Shown: positions 62,838 through 64,000 of the stretch, piece after piece
Numbering within the stretch: the first letter of the stretch is position 1
Layout: every line of letters starts with the position of its first letter
Assembly: GCF_000150275.1 (NCBI RefSeq)
Contig: NW_002060964.1
Span: forward strand, 858,975-922,974
Source of the DNA: Trichoplax adhaerens
Taxonomy: Eukaryota > Placozoa > Uniplacotomia > Trichoplacea > Trichoplacidae
Direction: 5' to 3'
DNA length: 64,000 nt
The notes under the pieces: model-generated
The model's input: only the letters and a program-made list of their open reading frames with translations
Told to the model about the DNA's origin: nothing
Databases searched by the model: none
Position numbers and translations under genes: made by a program

Positions 62838-64000
62838 CTACATGATGAGCGAAATAAGAGACTTATTTACGAATACAAGCTTATACAGGCATACTAATAT
62901 GCAGTATAGCAGTGAAATATAACGCTAATAATACTCGAAAGGATGACTGAATTAAATTCTCTTTTAATGCTATTATGTGGTCTCTAAATCCATTGCAATA
63001 CTAACGATTTATCAATAACATGAAAAATTTATTGATCAATACTGTAGCTCCGGTATTTTAATGGACTGTAGATAATTGTATCTCTTGAATAAAATCAGAA
63101 TTTCTGTATCGTAGAAATCTTGTCTAACTTTCCGATACTAAAATTATGAGATAATGAAAACAAAGCAAGAAATAATTTAAAGTCTTTAGTTACAGTGCTC
63201 ATCTAGAAAACTAAATATGCTTATAAGTTATTAAAATTAATAACCTAATATGTATGATGCCAATCCGGTCTAAATTATACAAAATCACTAAATTACAGCA
63301 AATAGCCTGCAACTAAAAGCCAGAATAGATCTGGTACTTGTAATAAGTTATTATCGAGTTAGCCTATTTACAGTATCATACGCTAATGCTAGATCAAATT
63401 AAGTAATTCAGTCATTCATTAATTCAAACATTACGTAAACAGATAGAATACTGTTTAGACGCATGCAATTATTAGCATTGTAGGTAAGTTTATTATCTGC
63501 TTTATTACATTATAATAAAATTCACATAAAAGCAAAGGTAGCTAAAGTATTCGACAACTTAAATGCATTAGTACCAATAGCTGGCAAAGTACGGTAATGT
63601 ACATAAGATTTTGTTGTTAACCGATTATTATTAACTGATAATTTTTTATTTTTTTACGATATTAAAACTTTACTATTAAAATGCTTTAAGTAATAGGTAC
63701 AATAAAATACCAAAATATCTATGAAGGATATAATAATTAATTTAGAAATTAATTTGCGAAAACATTCTTCAACACTTTTCAAACCACAAATATAACGTCA
63801 GAATAATTAAAACTCTGTAATATCATACAAAGCATATATTTAAAAATCACAGGTACATAATATACGGCAAGTTTCATTAACGATTATGACCTTATTTATT
63901 AGCCATTGAAAAAATACCCCTTTTCTCATATACCGTAGTCAAATAACAAGCTCATCGGCTGACAATCTCTTAAATTCGACTTATGGAGTAATAAGGCACC
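62838..64000. other. upstream part of iGluR gene 7 (intron and/or promoter)
   Basis: An in-frame stop and an AG acceptor directly precede the exon that ends at 62837, so at least one exon is missing. No convincing signal-peptide exon was seen before the window ends. No other feature found. Confidence 0.45.

Overview
This is an intron-rich, visibly AT-rich metazoan genomic window. It carries two tandem gene arrays that converge on each other: five ADAM-type metalloprotease-disintegrin genes on the + strand (1-41813) and two ionotropic glutamate receptor (iGluR) genes on the - strand (43694-62837). Short GT-AG introns, clustered paralogues and the presence of both families suggest an early-branching animal. 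A placozoan (Trichoplax/Hoilungia-like) genome would fit well, but that is an inference and the sequence does not prove it.

ADAM array. I rebuilt the exons from splice sites, reading-frame continuity and comparison between paralogues. All copies use one template: exon 1 (signal peptide and N-terminal prodomain), exon 2 (rest of prodomain, basic furin-like site, start of the protease), exon 3 (217 bp, protease), exon 4 (860 or 863 bp: HExxHxxGxxH zinc site, Met-turn, disintegrin, start of the Cys-rich region), exon 5 (186 bp, Cys-rich), exon 6 (121-124 bp, EGF-like), a variable Thr/Ser-rich stalk, and a last exon ending in a short hydrophobic tail that looks like a GPI-attachment signal. Gene 1 (1-2756) is cut by the window edge. 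Gene 2 (6335-12638) is its near-identical copy from exon 3 onward. Gene 3 (16201-21846) is a more diverged copy of the same type. Genes 4 (24579-29905) and 5 (33514-41813) are more distant. The EGF-like and disintegrin regions resemble the meltrin-like ADAM9/12/19 group.

The main finding is that the stalk is the evolutionary hot spot of the array. It is a short single exon in gene 1, a 1.1-kb exon filled by a coding minisatellite in gene 2 (with a 1-base slip that truncates the frame), deleted in gene 3, nearly absent in gene 4, and a chain of seven mini-exons in gene 5. Every splice junction in this segment is phase 1, so stalk exons can be gained, lost or skipped without breaking the anchor exon.

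iGluR array. Genes 6 (about 50662 to 43694) and 7 (about 62837 to 56540) are tandem paralogues. Ten of their 12 recovered exons are identical in length. Each has an amino-terminal domain, ligand-binding lobes S1 and S2, an M1-pore-M3 exon with a TYTANLTAF motif, and M4. The signal-peptide exon was found for neither gene. The two differ at key ligand-binding residues: gene 6 keeps Arg/Ser/Thr/Asp, whereas gene 7 has Tyr and Gly at two contact positions. Both have unusual residues at the pore Q/R site.

Between the genes lie non-coding sequence and small repeats: two MITE-like hairpin elements, a 0.55-kb repeat present twice 29 kb apart, and local tandem duplications. I saw no tRNA, rRNA or CRISPR structure and no intact transposase or reverse transcriptase.
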